Assembly: GCA_033439795.1 (NCBI GenBank)
Contig: JAUTDP010000002.1
Location: 3,100,001-3,164,000, forward strand
Source of the DNA: Sordaria brevicollis
Lineage: Eukaryota > Ascomycota > Sordariomycetes > Sordariales > Sordariaceae
Direction of reading: 5' to 3'
DNA: 64,000 nt
In this document: positions 35,095-48,387 of the stretch, one piece after another
How the letters are laid out: each line of letters starts with the position of its first letter
How positions within the stretch are numbered: the first letter of the stretch is position 1
Notes under the pieces: model-generated
The model's input: the letters and a program-made list of their open reading frames with translations, nothing else
Databases searched by the model: none
What the model was told of the DNA's origin: nothing
Program-made: the position numbers and the translations under genes

Positions 35095-38000
35095 TTACGA
35101 CAGGTGGAACGCGCCTTGGCCTTCCTTCATGGCAGTAAAGAGCTGCTTCCTCAAGACGTTGATGTCCGAGTAGTCGGGAAGCTTGAGATAGTTGACACAC
35201 GTCATCACACTTGGCAGGTAGTCGTCCGAGGTATAAGGAGCCTCGCTAGGCTTGCACACAACCGTGAACATGGGGTTCAAGCTCTTGAAGCCTGTTGTTA
35301 TTGAGTCAGCCATCATTGCCTTGAATGAAACAAACATAAAGGTTTTGCTTACCTCCAATAGGAAGCTTCGGGCTACCAGTGGTAAACTGGAGGAAATCAC
35401 GGCGCTCTGCAAGCGTAAGCTCACTCATGGTCTGCAAAAGATTTCTAACACTCTTGCTGTCCATGTTGTATCCGTGATCCGCCTTAATTGAGTCGTTGAG
35501 CGCTAAAACAACGGTTAGCATGACTGCATTATGTTCTGAGGGATGCCTGATAAACTTACTCTCCAAAGACCAGTCTTCATCAACCCGTCCGAAAAGTGTG
35601 CACAGCTCGTCCGGAGTGAAAGAGCTCAGAGCCGAATAGGGGAACACCTGAGAGAATCCACTGCGGAAAGCCTCGATCTGGCGGCGGACGCCACTACCCA
35701 GCGTCATATCAATCACCTTCTCCAGGTAAAGATCCACATTGTCGATGGTGAGACGCGTCTGCGATCCGTTGGGAATGAGTTCAACTTCGGGGTAGCCGGG
35801 AAGAGTGAAATCGAGGTAGAGATCATCGATCTTGAAGTTGTCAATCGTAATATTCTCCGTGTCAGTCACCTTCTGAACGGCACTCCGGTTGGGATCTTCG
35901 TCAATTTCCTTCTTGGCAAGAGAGAACTTCTTGATCGTCATCAACGACCTAGCAACGACCGGGTCCACTGATTTGATCGTGGCAAGCGTAGGCCGCGTGG
36001 CGGTCGAGTCGCCTACGCGGAAGAAGAGAGCATTAAAGTTGATATCGATAATGCGCGAATCGATCATGGATCTGGCCACAAACTTGCCAAGCACCTTGAA
36101 GAGCTGCAAGATCTTCTGTCCTTCTTCCGAGCTTGCGAATTCATCGCTCAACGGCCGAGGGAACAGTCCAGTAGGTCCATTGACAAACTCATCATCTCCA
36201 TTGAGTTCGTTGTCTCGCCAGAGCTTGAGCTTCCTCTTGGAGAATTCCTTGGAAACGGTCGAGTAAAACTCGAGAGTAGGGCCCAGTCCAGTTCCCACTT
36301 CCTCGAAATATTCAACTTCCAAGATACTCTGGGATGCGCCATACAGATCCATGACCTTGACCGCTGATTCAAGGATTTTGGATCGCGAGATCCTCACCTT
36401 CTGGCGCTGCAGCCGTCCCAAGTACGGCCGATCATCTCGCCCGTTTCGGCGCTCCTCTTGAGATTGCGCGTTCCAACGGGCCATTGATCGGGCATAGCCA
36501 AATGAGGTAGACTGGAGGAAGAGGTGGCGAGTTTCGAATGGGAACAGGAAAGGGTAAAGCCTGGCCAAATCTTCGCTCCAGCTAGGCAAGCAGTTGCTCG
36601 CAACGATCAGAGGCTCCTCAAGCTGACGGTTCAGCTTTGCAGTCAACTTGGTGTTGACAAACTGGGACAACGGCTCCACGTTGAGCTTCAAAGTCTCCTT
36701 GTTCTCGGCCAGAACCTCATCAATGTTGGCGTTCAAGTCATGGAGTCTCTTCAGCAGACGAAGAATTGACAGAGTGATGGGGTGCTTTGCCAAGGATCCA
36801 GGAGTACCGTTCTCGTCCGCCTCGCCGCCAGCTTCAGAGGATGGGCTAAAGCCAACGGGTTCAGGAGGAGGCGGGCCGGGTACACGTCTGAACTTGATCG
36901 GGTGGACGGCGGACCAGATACTTCTAGTAACGTGCTCGTCGGCCGCGAGACTGGAGCTGTGGACGGCCCGGTAAATGGTAGTTTCGTTAGGGATGACCTT
37001 GCCGTCAACACTGAACTCGATGTGCCAATCCTGGGGAACGGCCTGAAGGGCTCCGGAATAGGACATAGGCTTCGACGTGGACGTCGACGTCGACGGCGGC
37101 TGGGGCGTAGGGGTGTTTTGCAATGCCGCCGTCAAGGCGCTTGTCCGGTTCTGGGCAGGTGGTTCGGCAGGCTTTCCTTGACCCGGAGTGGGCACTCTAG
37201 TGCCATCCTCCTTGCGCGCGGTGATCCTGCCACCGGCAGCCACTTCCATGTTCACAGCAGTCGGGTCAGGCGTGGGTGCATCATCCATCCCTTCGTCTAG
37301 ATCACGCAGCACGTTGAGATCACCGCTGTCGGCCGTCTCGTCCTCATCCGACAACTGCCTTTCATCGGCACACTCGAGCGCATTTTTAAGGTCGTCCTCT
37401 TCCGGAGGTTGACGTGGGAGAGAGCTATCAGATGCAGCTTGCTTACGAGTGGAACGGCGCAAGCTACCCTTTTCCTTGGCCGTAGAGGGGTCTGGTGTCG
37501 ACGGAGTCTCCGTAGTGGGTTGGGACTTGGACTTGTGCTTGCGTGAGGACCGCGAACTCGATGCTTGAGCAGGAGCAGCAGCTGCCGGTGGAGGTGCCGG
37601 GGTCGACCCACTAGAAGGTGGCAGTCCTCTCTCCGCGAGACGGGCTGCTGCGGCTGCGGCTCCCATGAAGCCTGAAGCGCCCATCGCAGCCAGAGCTCTG
37701 GTAACGGCGTCTCTTCTAGAAGCTCCGTGGGGCCGATCGGACAAGCTGATCCTGGGTCGCAAATAATCGTCCAGAGATTTGAATGTCGTGATGGCATGAA
37801 TCGACACCATGATGTTCCGGTACGCCTTAGGGATATCCGATTCGTCATCAGCGACAAGCTTGAGGCGGATCTGCTTAGCCAACATCGACGCTGCCGTGCT
37901 ACGGCTACCGTCGAACGAGTTATGATGAGCTGTGATGACCTCAAAATGTTCAGATCTGCTGAGCAAATCCTGCAGCTTGTGGATGAGAACACTGAAGGGT

Positions 38001-41000
38001 GTTGCGGGAGAGTCTGCAGTAGCTGTCTTGGGCTTTGACTTGACAGTGTATCCCATGAACACCTGCAGAAACGCATTCTGTGCTGCAGCCGCCATCTCGT
38101 CGTCTGGGTTACTGAAAACTTGTTCCAAAACACGAACAACACCTGAGCCAAGAAGTTCCGCACTGGTCACACTCTCCAGGACGTCGGCATCGAAGTACGA
38201 GACCAGCTTTTGGAAGAGGGCTGTTCCGTGCTCCATTCCCGAGCCAGCCGGTTTACGGCTAAGATAGAAATCTTCGATCTCGGTGGCGAGCTCCGAAAGG
38301 TTGGCGAGAATTTTGTTAGCCTTCTTTTTCATTGCCTTTCCTTGCTTCTCAGTCTCGTACACCTCCAGGAACTTCTTCGCGGCCTGGTTAATGCTCGACT
38401 TGTACGTGTTCGTCGGAAAATCCGTAAGGTATCGCGGGGGTCCGTCAAGTGACATGGTCTCTCCTTCGGAGCTAGCGGGTGATTGATCATCGTCCTTGGC
38501 CTCGTTCTCATTCCCATCGTCGTTTTCGTCATTCTCGGTGTCTTCGGGCTCATCTTCATCTCCCTGGTCATCGTCCTGTTCGTCCTCAGTATCATGCTGA
38601 GAATGCTCATCGTCCTCATCGCCGTCTTCTTCGTCGTCCTCTTCTGAAGTCTTTGGGTGCTCGTTAGTGGCAACACCTTGGACATATGGAGGGGGCGACC
38701 AGCAATACTGGAGAGAAATTCTCCAAGGGCAACTCGATCCGCTTCCTCCTTAGCCTCCTTAGTTGAAAGAGAGGATTTTCTCTTTGTTTCGGGCACATCG
38801 GCTGCCAGCTTGGTGATTTCGGCAATAACGCCTTCACGGTAAAGCTGGTAGCGATAGACCGTATCCAAGCGACTCATGAGCAACTCCGTGGCCTGCAGCG
38901 CCAGCCCGACCAGCAGAGGGTGGTCTTGCTGGGACAAGATAGACGCCAGAAAAGAAGCATAAGGGACTGATCTGAGAGCTTCCGACAAGATGTCCTCGTC
39001 CAAGTTGGAGAGCATCTTGAGCTGAGCAGCCAAGACCTTTTGACGCACGGTCAGATTGACGGTGCTGGAAAAGGCATCCGTGAGGGTCGGGAACAAAATC
39101 AAGGCGAATCTCCGAACCTCCTCTTTGCAGCCCTCCATGTATTGAATGCGTTTCTCATTCAGATTTCTTCTCCGCGTGCTCTCACCCGCCCCACCCATGG
39201 GACCTGCGAATGTGCCCATTTCCACGGCATAATTGATTGACGAGGGTTCGCGCACCGGCACACTAGGCAGCAGTTCGCAGATGACGTTGAGTGTCTCAAT
39301 GATCTGGTCCCGTGGTCTATGGATCAAAGCCTGCATTATGAGCACACTATCGAGCTTGGACGCAAGGTCGTCGTTTCCACTCGGCGGGGAGACGCCCGTA
39401 AGAATTTGATAGAGCGTTTCCACAACATTGAGCTTGAAGAGATCGGCCGAGAGACGGGGACTCGCCATTGCCGTGAGCGCAAGAACGCGCAAGAACTGAG
39501 TATGAATGTGCGGGCTGATGAGGTTGGTGGAGCCTGGAAGTAGCAGACGGAGAATGGCCTTGAGCATATCCACACTCATAAGCTCTTCCAACTTGGTCGG
39601 GTGATACTTGAAGCTTTCGGCAATGCGCGAGACACATAGGGAGGCCTGCTCAACGATGCGCTGATCGCTGCTACCGAGCACGTTCAATAGAATGGGCATG
39701 ACACCTAAAATCTCGGGGAACGAGTCCTCCGGGATGTTGCGGCAGCAATTTGCAGCCGTGGTAACAGCAGAGCGTTGTGTGCTGGTTGCAAAGAAGTCTA
39801 GATATGTCAGGCAGGCAGTCAGGCCGCCTTCGCGCATGACACTTGTGGGATATTCCACCGAGATCTTTTCCAAAGTACTCAGCGCTTGCTCGGCTAGGTC
39901 GATGAAAGAGATTTGGAGCAGTTTTTCGCAAAGAATATGGACCGCGCCCCCATAGACCAAGGCTGATGTGCTTCCCGGCAGTGCCTCCATGAGATTGGCG
40001 AGGCAGCGGCAAGCGACTAGTTGGATTTCGGGGTTCTCCTCTCCGGTAATCTCGTTAGGACCCATAAGCGCCACCAGCTCGGGCACAATCTGGTCGGGTT
40101 GGAGATGCCCGCTCAGTTGGTCCTCGTTAGTCATAAGTAGAAGGGTGGACAGTTCATGCAAAGCCATAAGTTGCAATGACGGGTCGTCCTTCCGCTTGAG
40201 ATCTGCCATGATTTTTCGCACCTGAGCTGATACACCTGACATGATCCCGCTAAGATGTCTCAACGTATCCTGAAGACTGTGGGCATGACGGCCGCCGCCA
40301 AAGCCAGTGAAGGGGTCGTCATCTTCTTCATCATCATCCTCGTCGTCGTAATGGTGATGGTCATCATCGTCCTCATCGTCGTCGTCGTCGTGCTCGTCAC
40401 TATCGGTAGGAGGACTATCCTTGGGAGGGGGTGGCGGCGGAGGGGGTGGCGTGGGGTCCTTCTCATGCTCGTCCGTGCCGGTCATAACCACGTCTTGGTC
40501 TGCAGCTGAAGGCTTGGCATTCCTTTTTGATTTCCGGTTCGAGCTTGATGCTGATGCTATGGTGGTTGAGTGAGTGTGCATGGGTAGAGGGGAAAGCTTG
40601 ATCAGAACATACCTTGCCCACCTTGTACATCCTTCTTGTGACGGCTCGACCTGCGGCTAGTAGCTGCCGAAGAAGGGTTAGTAGGAGGATTAGGGGGTAC
40701 GGCCGGGTCGCTAGGGTTATCGAGTCGAGTTAGCATGATGGCTGAAGTGTAAAATGAACAGAGAAGAGAAGACATACTCGGGGCTCGACATTGTAGTGGT
40801 AGCTGGCGCCTTGCCTTTCCTACGGCGAGTGGTGGCTGGCTTCTTGGTCAATGATGATGCGGCGGCGGAACTGGATGCAGCGGCAGGCTGAGCAGCAGGG
40901 TGGGTAATGGAAGATGAAGATTGAGAAACTGGTTGCGTCACTCGCTGTCGCTTCGAGCGTCTGGCCGAGGATGGGAGCTCCGCAGCGGTCTCGGGAACGC

Positions 41001-41217
41001 TGTTGTTAGCTTCTGCAACGGCGGTAGTCTTGCGTTTCTTAGCACTTGAGGACCGAGCTAGGGTCTGAGCGGCGGCAGGTGGAGCAGAGGAAGCTTCTGC
41101 GGCGAAGGCAGTATTTCCAGGAGCGGCGGTTTGTTGGGCGGCAGCAGTCGGACTCGAGCTATTAGCTGCCTGGCTCGCAGCTTGACGGGCAGCGGACCTC
41201 GTAAGTCTGGCAGACAT
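35095..41217 (-). CDS. ufd4: HECT-type E3 ubiquitin ligase UFD4
   Basis: Six exons, 40778..41217, 40613..40710, 38643..38709 upstream block (full exon 38709..40556), 35560..38643, 35353..35502 and 35095..35291, total 5817 bases and 1938 residues. Residues 1-180 are Ala/Ser-rich with basic clusters. A strongly acidic stretch follows (near 220), then armadillo-like repeats (about 250-700, e.g. EIQLVACRCLANLMEALPGS). A second acidic segment sits at about 800. The C-terminal HECT domain ends with the catalytic Cys1905 in VMTCVNYLKLPDY and the tail GQGAFHLS. UFD4/TRIP12 ligases extend ubiquitin chains on ubiquitin-fusion and N-degron substrates. Intron 3 (38644-38708, 65 bp) uses a less common GTATTG donor but has CACTAACG and CTTCAG. 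The 57-bp intron 35503-35559 is in frame, and removing it restores the family sequence (WSLE-TLNDSIKADHGY). Confidence 0.92.
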
Positions 41218-44200
41218 GGGTAAATATTGAGCCAAACGGTATCATGGGATGTAATGGGGATAGATGAGTTTTTGTGGTTGGGGGAGGGAAAGAGTAAGAA
41301 ATGACAGGGCTTGATATGAAGTGCCAGGGACAGGGTACGAAAAGGAAATGGTGACGGAGTTTGAGGAGGAAGTGGAAGGGTGAAGTTGAAACTGAGGATG
41401 AAGGTGCCTGACAGCCGAGATATTGAGTGAAGGCCAGCCCGATACGTGCTCCGTTGGTGACAGGTCGGAAGGAGTGTATCGCGAAAATGGCGGGGTGACT
41501 GGGGAGGTTTTCGACAGTCGATCGTCCCTCCTTTCAGGTCTGGACGTGTGTGTTCGCCAGTAGCAGGTTCCAGCAAAGAGGAGTTCCCTAAAATGGCCAG
41601 TGCCCAGACGTTGTTTCCAGTGGTGCCTGGTGGTATGTATGGACAGCCGGGTTCCAGACCAAGAATGGACGTCGAGATTTCAGTTTGGTCGTTTGTGGGA
41701 ATAAATGTGATATGATAAAAAAAAAAGAGGTCGACTTGGAGCCTCAAGAAGGGTGGTGTAGGTCTTTTCTTCTTGGCAGGAACAGGATCTGCGTGCTATA
41801 CGGCAGTTGCTGGACAGTGTCGCCGTTTGCGTGCCTCTTTGACCGAGACGTGGCCGCAAATTCGAGATATGTGCCGAGAGTTGATTGTTTTGAAGAGGTT
41901 TCGGGTTGTTGGGTTTGCTGAAGGTGTCGCAGCTGAAGTAGGTACGCACAATATGCACGAACTACTCGGAAGGGGCAGGCAGAGGAAGGGCCTCACAAAA
42001 ACGGCAGGCAAGGCAGGGAAAATGGTAGCCTTGTTAAGCTGTTCGGGGCCTCACTTCAAGTGGTGACCGGAGTGAAGGAGAGGAAGCTGGCTGGCCTTGA
42101 AGTTTGGAGCAGGCACGGGAAAGATGCAGGCAGGTCGGTTGGCAACGAATGGACCCGACTCGGGATGGAAGAGGTTTGGAGACTTCCACTTGATACCCAC
42201 TCCCGTTCCTTCTGACCGAGTCCTTTGATTGCAGAGTGAAGGCAATCAGGAAGGAGGTTCAAGGGCAAGGGCAAGGGCAGCAGCGAGGCCAAACCGTGTA
42301 GAAGGGATGGAGTGAGGTGTATGTGTAGTGTAGATGAATGTGTATACTATGATATGGATGGAAGTAGTGTTATGTGTTGGCTGTGAAGGTGTGGTGTTGT
42401 GGGTTTCGCTTCCAACTCTCTTGTCTCTTTCTGGACTTACCTTGCTGCAGCAGGAGAGCTCACGCTAAACGCGGCGAGAGCAGATGACGGAGTATGGGGA
42501 CCGAGGGTTCGAATGCGTTTTAGATTTGGGGAAGGTGTGGACGGCGGGTCGGAGATGGTCGAGTTGGGCGAGCGAGATGATGCAGGCAGCGGGTGTGGTG
42601 GTTGTGAAGAAGGCAGGCGCACTGCGTGATCGTGGTCGATAGCCGATCTGGAGCGCGGGTTTGCAAGGCTTCGGTCTGCCATGGATTACGCCATGAGGCA
42701 GGCGGGTCGGAGACCGGGATATGGATAGAATATGTCAAGGTAGGTAGTCGCGTGTAACAGATCGGATCGGATAGGACTATCTATCCTGTATGCCTACGGT
42801 ACTATGGTAGAGCAAGGATAGGTAGCTAGGGCAGGGCAGGCCGGACGTTATGGGATGGAACAAGTCGTGGACGTTGTGCAAGTTGTCGTCGTGCTCACGG
42901 CTGCAGCGGCGGCGTCGGCGGTGGTGATTGTTGTCGTGGTGATGATGATGGGTTGTCCTGGGTCGTCAAAGAGTGGCAGCAGCAGTCGTAGTGGTGTTGT
43001 ACGCCGTAGGGACACCATTCGCTGCCAAGGGCCGATTGCGGTCTGAGTGTACCTCTACCGTATCGCGCTTCGGAACTGAAGAGGCTGGATGACTATGGTT
43101 TGGCCTCTTTGGACGAGTTGTGATCGGACGGCAAGAAGACGGAACGGGAGGTCGGGGTCGGCAAAGGTAGAGGTAGCTGGCGGGAGCCTTGGACTTTTTT
43201 TCGGAAGGCTGTTCGGAGTTGGATAGAGAAGGTGGAAGTTGTTAGGCCGATATGGTCCTGTCGGGCTCAGGGCGGCTGTGATGTGGATGGTTAGACTTGG
43301 TCGCTGTTGCTTGTTGTTGGTTGAAGAAGTTGTGGGGATAGCCGTTGCGCTGAGAGAGAGATAACACTCGCTCAGCCACCTGCAGTGACGGAATAGGTAG
43401 TGGTGACTTGAAGAGTGGATCGGAACAGAAATGATGGGATGAATATGGTATTGTGCCCAGTGCTTCACAAAGAGTGATTAACCAACCTACATGAAACATG
43501 TATGGACAATAACGTCCACGAAAAACTGTCCACGGGAAGAAACGGTCAACAAATGATGGACATGTTGGAAAATGGCTGGAAATGCGTACAGCGTGGTGGG
43601 AAAAGGTTTCGCTTCCGAACCCGAATCTCCCGTTGTCCATTCGTTGGACCCCCCCGGAGCCGTTGAGTTGCTCATGAATGGCGATGCCCTGATTGTTTGA
43701 GCGGCGGCTTGGGCGCTTGTTGACCGTAACATCGGTGCCGCCCACCACCTGCACCGGTTCTAGTTGGCGCTTTCTCGTTGGACGTCCTGTCGTTCTTAAC
43801 AAAAAAGGGTTCTTGAATGCCGGCGGTTCAACGCATGACCCCTGCTCTGATGTTAGTGTTTGGTAGAGGTACAGTTACTCTTGTCGGGAAGTTCCTTACC
43901 TTGACGTAGGTACCTGTACTCTACCTCTACGCTCGGCTTAACAGCAGGTAGATGTCCTCATGGAGTCGTAAAAACAAAAGAAAAAAACACTCTAACCCCA
44001 TGGTCCGGCATCCTCATATGCTCGCACGTATTTTGACTTCAACACGGATGTCCTCCGAATTTTTCTCTTTCGGTGCATACCGACTGCAATGCAAAGTGCT
44101 CCATCAAGCGGCGTGGGGTCCACCACAGCCCCTTAACAGAGCTGTATCTGATTCTACAGCAGTTACACTCTCAATGCGTTAGCCTCTGTTAAGAGGTCTC

Positions 44201-44646
44201 CCTAACACCATATGCGGAACAGATTTCTCTCGAACATCATTCCGAAACAAAAATGACCAACTTCCTTTTCTCCTCAAAAAAAACACCTCGTCACACTCAG
44301 GAGCTGCCGCTTCTTTGCCTTCTCACTTTAAGCCACTTTTTGCGCCCAGCTGAGCTAACCATGAAGTTTCCTGTCATTACGAAGAGATTAAATGAAATGT
44401 GCAAGTTCGGACAATTCGACATCGACATCGCCAGAGACGATGACCTCTCTTCATCTTTATTAGAAGGACGAGAACCACCAACTGCCAGTTTGCAGATGCA
44501 TCTTCTCGTATGCAATACACAAGCGAGAAAGAAAAAATAAATCCAAACTTTACAAAACCCGAAGCAACACGCTACTCCTGTTACAGACCATTTGCCAGCC
44601 ATGACAAGTACAACAATGCAAATCAAAGCTGTTCTGAGAAAAGGGG
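41218..44646. other. Long intergenic region upstream of UFD4; possible untranslated or extra exon
   Basis: About 3.4 kb without a convincing gene. It holds the UFD4 promoter and probably a long 5' leader, and the 3' flank of the methyltransferase gene. A minus-strand frame with a CCATGG start at 42682 runs 81 codons (Ser/Pro-rich) to a GTAAGT donor at 42438, so a small exon there is possible. The 186-codon frame at 43242-43802 has no ATG start and shows no domain. Confidence 0.4.
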
Positions 44647-45557
44647 CTACTTTGCCCCATCTACTCTCTTCATTGCAGAGATGAGCAGAAATCGTGGTAT
44701 ACCCCCGTCATTTGGCCAGTCAGGATGTTTACGACTATCATCATCACTAACACCCCATTCGTCAACGACAACAACCTCGAATCCTACGGCACGAAGTGTC
44801 TTCAGATAGCTTGACCACATAAACACCTCTCATGTTAGCACATAACCCCTCAAATCAGGTAGGTATGAAGAGGGTATAAATAGCGAGAGCTTCAGTCGGG
44901 CCGGAATCCAGAAACTTTCGGAAATACTAACCTAGAAATGGTCCGATGCTGCTTCCTAACCGGCGCCCCCAACCAATCCACCTCCCTCTCCCCTTCAGCA
45001 AAGTAACTACTCAGCAGCCAGTCCTGATGGCTCTCCTCCGTTTCCGACTTTGACTTGTTAAACCCCGGCCGTCTCGGCGCCGTAAAAATAGGATGTTCAA
45101 CAGAAAACACAAACAACCCTCCCGGTTTCAGAGACCCAAAAACCTGCCTGAGAGCAGCCTCGAGGTTAACGAGGTAGTGCAGCGCCAGGCCGCTGAAAGC
45201 CACATCATATTTCCCTTCCTCCTCGATCTGGGGCTCGTCCGAAAAGTTGTCAATGTCGACCTGCCGAAAAGTTATACCCGAGTATTTATCTGATGGACTG
45301 AGAGAAAGGGCACGGCTGAGCATGTTCTGCGATACGTCCATGGCGCAAACGGATCTGGCTCCCTTGTCGAGAGCCCAGCGGGAGAACCAGCCGTCGCCGC
45401 AACCGAGGTCGAGAACGGTTTTGTTGACGAGGGAGGGGGGAAGCATGGTCTCGAGGAGAGGCCATTCGGAGGCACCGGCGATGCCACCTTGGACCATGCG
45501 GGGGTATTTGCTGTAGGACTCGAAGAAGGAGGGGCGGTCGTAGATGTTCTGGGTCAT
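44647..45557 (-). CDS. Class I SAM-dependent methyltransferase
   Basis: Two exons, 44932..45557 and 44647..44809, are separated by a 122-bp intron (donor GTTAGT, acceptor GTCAAG, branch GCTAACA), giving 262 residues. The start ATG at 45557 gives MTQNIYDRPSFFESYSKYPR. Motif I is VLDLGCGDGWFSR (48-60). The motif II region is ARSVCAMDVSQNML, and a later DVAFSGLALHYL and LKPGGLFVFSVEHPIF follow the methyltransferase type 11 fold. The second exon restores the usual C-terminus (YLKTLRAVGFEV ... HPDWPNDGG ... RFLLISAMK). The substrate cannot be told from sequence. It is probably a small-molecule methyltransferase in the cytosol. Confidence 0.85.
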
Positions 45558-46902
45558 TGTGGGAAGGTGGGCGTTCTTGTGTATATGCACGAGAGGAAGA
45601 TGACTTTGTCTTCGGGACCAAAGCCTTAAGGTAGGTAGGTAAGTTTGAACAAGAATAATGGTGGTTTGGTCTGCTCTTGGAAGCAGGAAAGAAATGAAAG
45701 CCCTTTTTATCATCTTCTGCTTCTTAAACTTTCCTGACTCTCTATGAATCTACATCATGTCTTTACCCTTCTCTCAGGATCTCGATTTCAAAATGACATC
45801 GAACCATAACTACATCAAAACCGCGAGTGTCTTTTGAAGAACTCACGGAAAGCAGTAACCGGGACAAAAATATGTACCCCTGAGAAAGCAAACTGGGACG
45901 ATTTTGATATCGTCTGAAAGGGAAAGAAGAGAGCTAGTCCAACCGACCTCTGTCAGAGACGGACAGCTCTCATTTAGCCGATCGGAATCATTCGAACAAA
46001 AAGCACTACCACGGGTAACCTGCTTCCAACAGGAACACAAATGAACCCGAATCTGTGGTTCGTGATCTTAATCATGCGGCTATGACCATGGTTGGAATCT
46101 CGCCGGTCAGGCACAACTACACAAGAACCATCTTTACATAGGCATCTGACCATTTAACCATGCAAAGTTACTAGCGATGGTTCGAGAAAGTCCATCTTCA
46201 TGCCCATTTGTGTTGCGTTACACAAGCACGGGTGGTAGGTAGCCCGCGATGTCGATCAGGGGCAACGGACGAGTGTCTATTCTTGTGAAAACAAACCGAT
46301 AGGTCTCCTGGTGTTGGGGGTATTCCGTGGCCACTAACATCTCCTCACCGCGGTGAAGGCGGGATTCGTATAAGTCGAGACAAGGTGAGTCCAAAACACC
46401 ACCTACCCGGCACTACTTATCTGGAACAGGACTTGGCAAAAACAACAAAAGACCGATTCAACTCTTCGGTTTAGATAAGCCGAGATCTGGAGTGACATTC
46501 CAAGACCCCAAGACTCTGAGAAACCAATCCCCAAAGAGAAAAGTTCGGTTCTGCTTTCCCCGCGTTTTTCCCCATGTCGCTTTCTATGGCACGGTTTCCG
46601 TCGGCACAAGTGACGTCGATCCGGCGCTACAAGCCTTCAACTCCTCTCCAAAAAGTCCAGACCAGGGGAAACAACACCCATCATTTGTTGATTGAGTGAT
46701 TGTTCTCCCCGGCTTCTCCATATCTGTCTTTTGTGCCGTCTTTATCAATGTTGTGGTTTTTTTCCCTTCTAGTTTTGTTTATCGATTGATTGATTGACTT
46801 GACTTTCTTACCTACTCACGGTCTCTTTCTGTGGTGGTTTCTCTTCGTCCCTTAAGTCCTTCTCATATCGGTGCTACCTTCTTTATTTCATCAACAATCA
46901 TC
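45558..46902. other. Intergenic divergent promoter region (methyltransferase / E1-alpha)
   Basis: About 1.35 kb between two divergent genes. No frame longer than about 68 codons is convincing. Near 46760 a CCCTTCTAG tract before the E1-alpha start could be the end of a 5'-leader intron, but I cannot place its donor. Confidence 0.35.
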
Positions 46903-48387
46903 ATGAAGAGGATCAGTCGTTCATCGGCACTATTGCGGCCTCTTAGACCGGCAACCAACCAGCCCCGACTCGTGCCAATCGCTACTACTACTACTACTCA
47001 GTCCTCGACGACGACAACACCACCAACACAAACCCATCGCAATGCCAGCTCCCTCTCGCAGAGGCCAGATTCCAGCCATGTCATGTTCCCCGGCGCCGTC
47101 AAGTCCGCCTTCAGCAACAGCATGACCTTCGAGGAACCGTCCAAGTACGACGCCTTGCCGACCTACCGAGCCGTCGACCAGCACGGGCAGGTGGTCGACC
47201 CGTCCTTCAAGCCGGACCTCAGCGACGCGGAAGTGATCAAGCTCTACAACGACATGCTGACGGTGTCCATCATGGACCTGATCATGTTTGATGCGCAACG
47301 CCAAGGCCGCCTCAGCTTTTATATGGTATCAGCGGGCGAAGAGGCCGTTTGCGTGGGGAGCGCTTCCGCGTTGACTCCGGAGGACGTGGTGTTTTGCCAG
47401 TACCGCGAGCAAGGAGTGTTCAAGCAGCGCGGGTTCGAGCTGAGCGACTTTATGAACCAGCTGTTTGCTAACCATAAGGACCCTGGGAAGGGCAGGAACA
47501 TGCCGGTGCATTATGGCAGTAAGGAGCTGAATATTGTACGTTTTGCTTGCTCTTATACTCTTTTTTGAAACTTACCAAGATGGATATAAATGCTAACAGT
47601 GTTGGTCTCATAGCACACAATCTCCTCCCCATTAGCCACCCAGCTTCCTCAAGCTGCCGGAGCTGCCTATGCTCTCAAGATCCAAAGGATGCAAAACCCC
47701 ACGGTGCCTCCGAGGGTAGTAGCCGCCTACTTCGGCGAAGGCGCCGCCAGTGAGGGTGACTTCCACGCCGCGCTCAACATCGCTGCTACCCGTGGCTGCC
47801 CAGCCGTCTTCATCTGCCGCAACAACGGTTACGCCATTTCCACCCCCACCCTCGAGCAGTACCGGGGTGACGGCATCGCCAGCCGCGGCCTCGGCTACGG
47901 CATCGAGACCATCAGGGTAGACGGCAACGACTTCTGGGCGGTGCGCGAAGTGACGAAGAAGGCGCGCGAGCTGGCCCTGCAAGACGGCGGCAAGCCGGTG
48001 CTGATTGAGGCCATGACGTACCGCGTCAGCCACCACAGCACGTCGGACGACTCGTTTGCGTACCGTGCTAAAGTTGAGGTGGAGGACTGGAAGCGGAGGG
48101 ATAACCCGATCGGCAGGCTGCGCAAGTGGATGGAGGCCAAGGGCATCTGGGACGAGAACAAGGAGAGGGAGGCGCGGGATAGCATCAGACGCGAAATTCT
48201 CAAGGCGTTTTCCAGTGCTGAGAAGGAGAAGAAGCCGGCGATCAGGACCATGTTCGAGGATGTGTATGAGGAGCTTACGCCGGATATCAGGCAGCAGATG
48301 AAGGAGTTGAAGGAACATCTGGAGCAGTACCCGGAGGAGTATGACTTGGGTGACTTTGAGGGCGGGAAGGATAGTCTGTCTAAGTAA
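46903..48387 (+). CDS. Branched-chain 2-oxoacid dehydrogenase E1 subunit alpha, mitochondrial
   Basis: Two exons, 46903..47535 and 47614..48387, with a 78-bp intron (GTACGT ... GCTAACAG ... CATAG) give 468 residues. The N-terminus is Arg/Ser/Thr-rich without acidic residues, a mitochondrial presequence (cut probably near residue 45). The thiamine-diphosphate motif runs from GEGAASEGD (252-260) to RNNGYAIS (280-287). TYRVSHHSTSDDSFAYR (346-362) is the phosphorylation loop of BCKDH E1-alpha, with the regulated Ser expected at 353. Together with E1-beta it decarboxylates the 2-oxo acids of Leu, Ile and Val. Pyruvate dehydrogenase E1-alpha is ruled out by the HHSTSDDS loop (family knowledge). The ATG at 46903 is the first in the frame. 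Confidence 0.92.

Noticed and set aside
38650..38680. A 26-bp intron (GTGTTG ... CAAAG) to explain the UFD4 frame change
   Set aside because: Too short to splice. The 65-bp GTATTG-CTTCAG intron restores the same frame with a proper branch point.
43242..43802. 186-codon minus-strand frame
   Set aside because: It starts at TTG, its composition drifts along its length, and no domain or conserved motif is seen.
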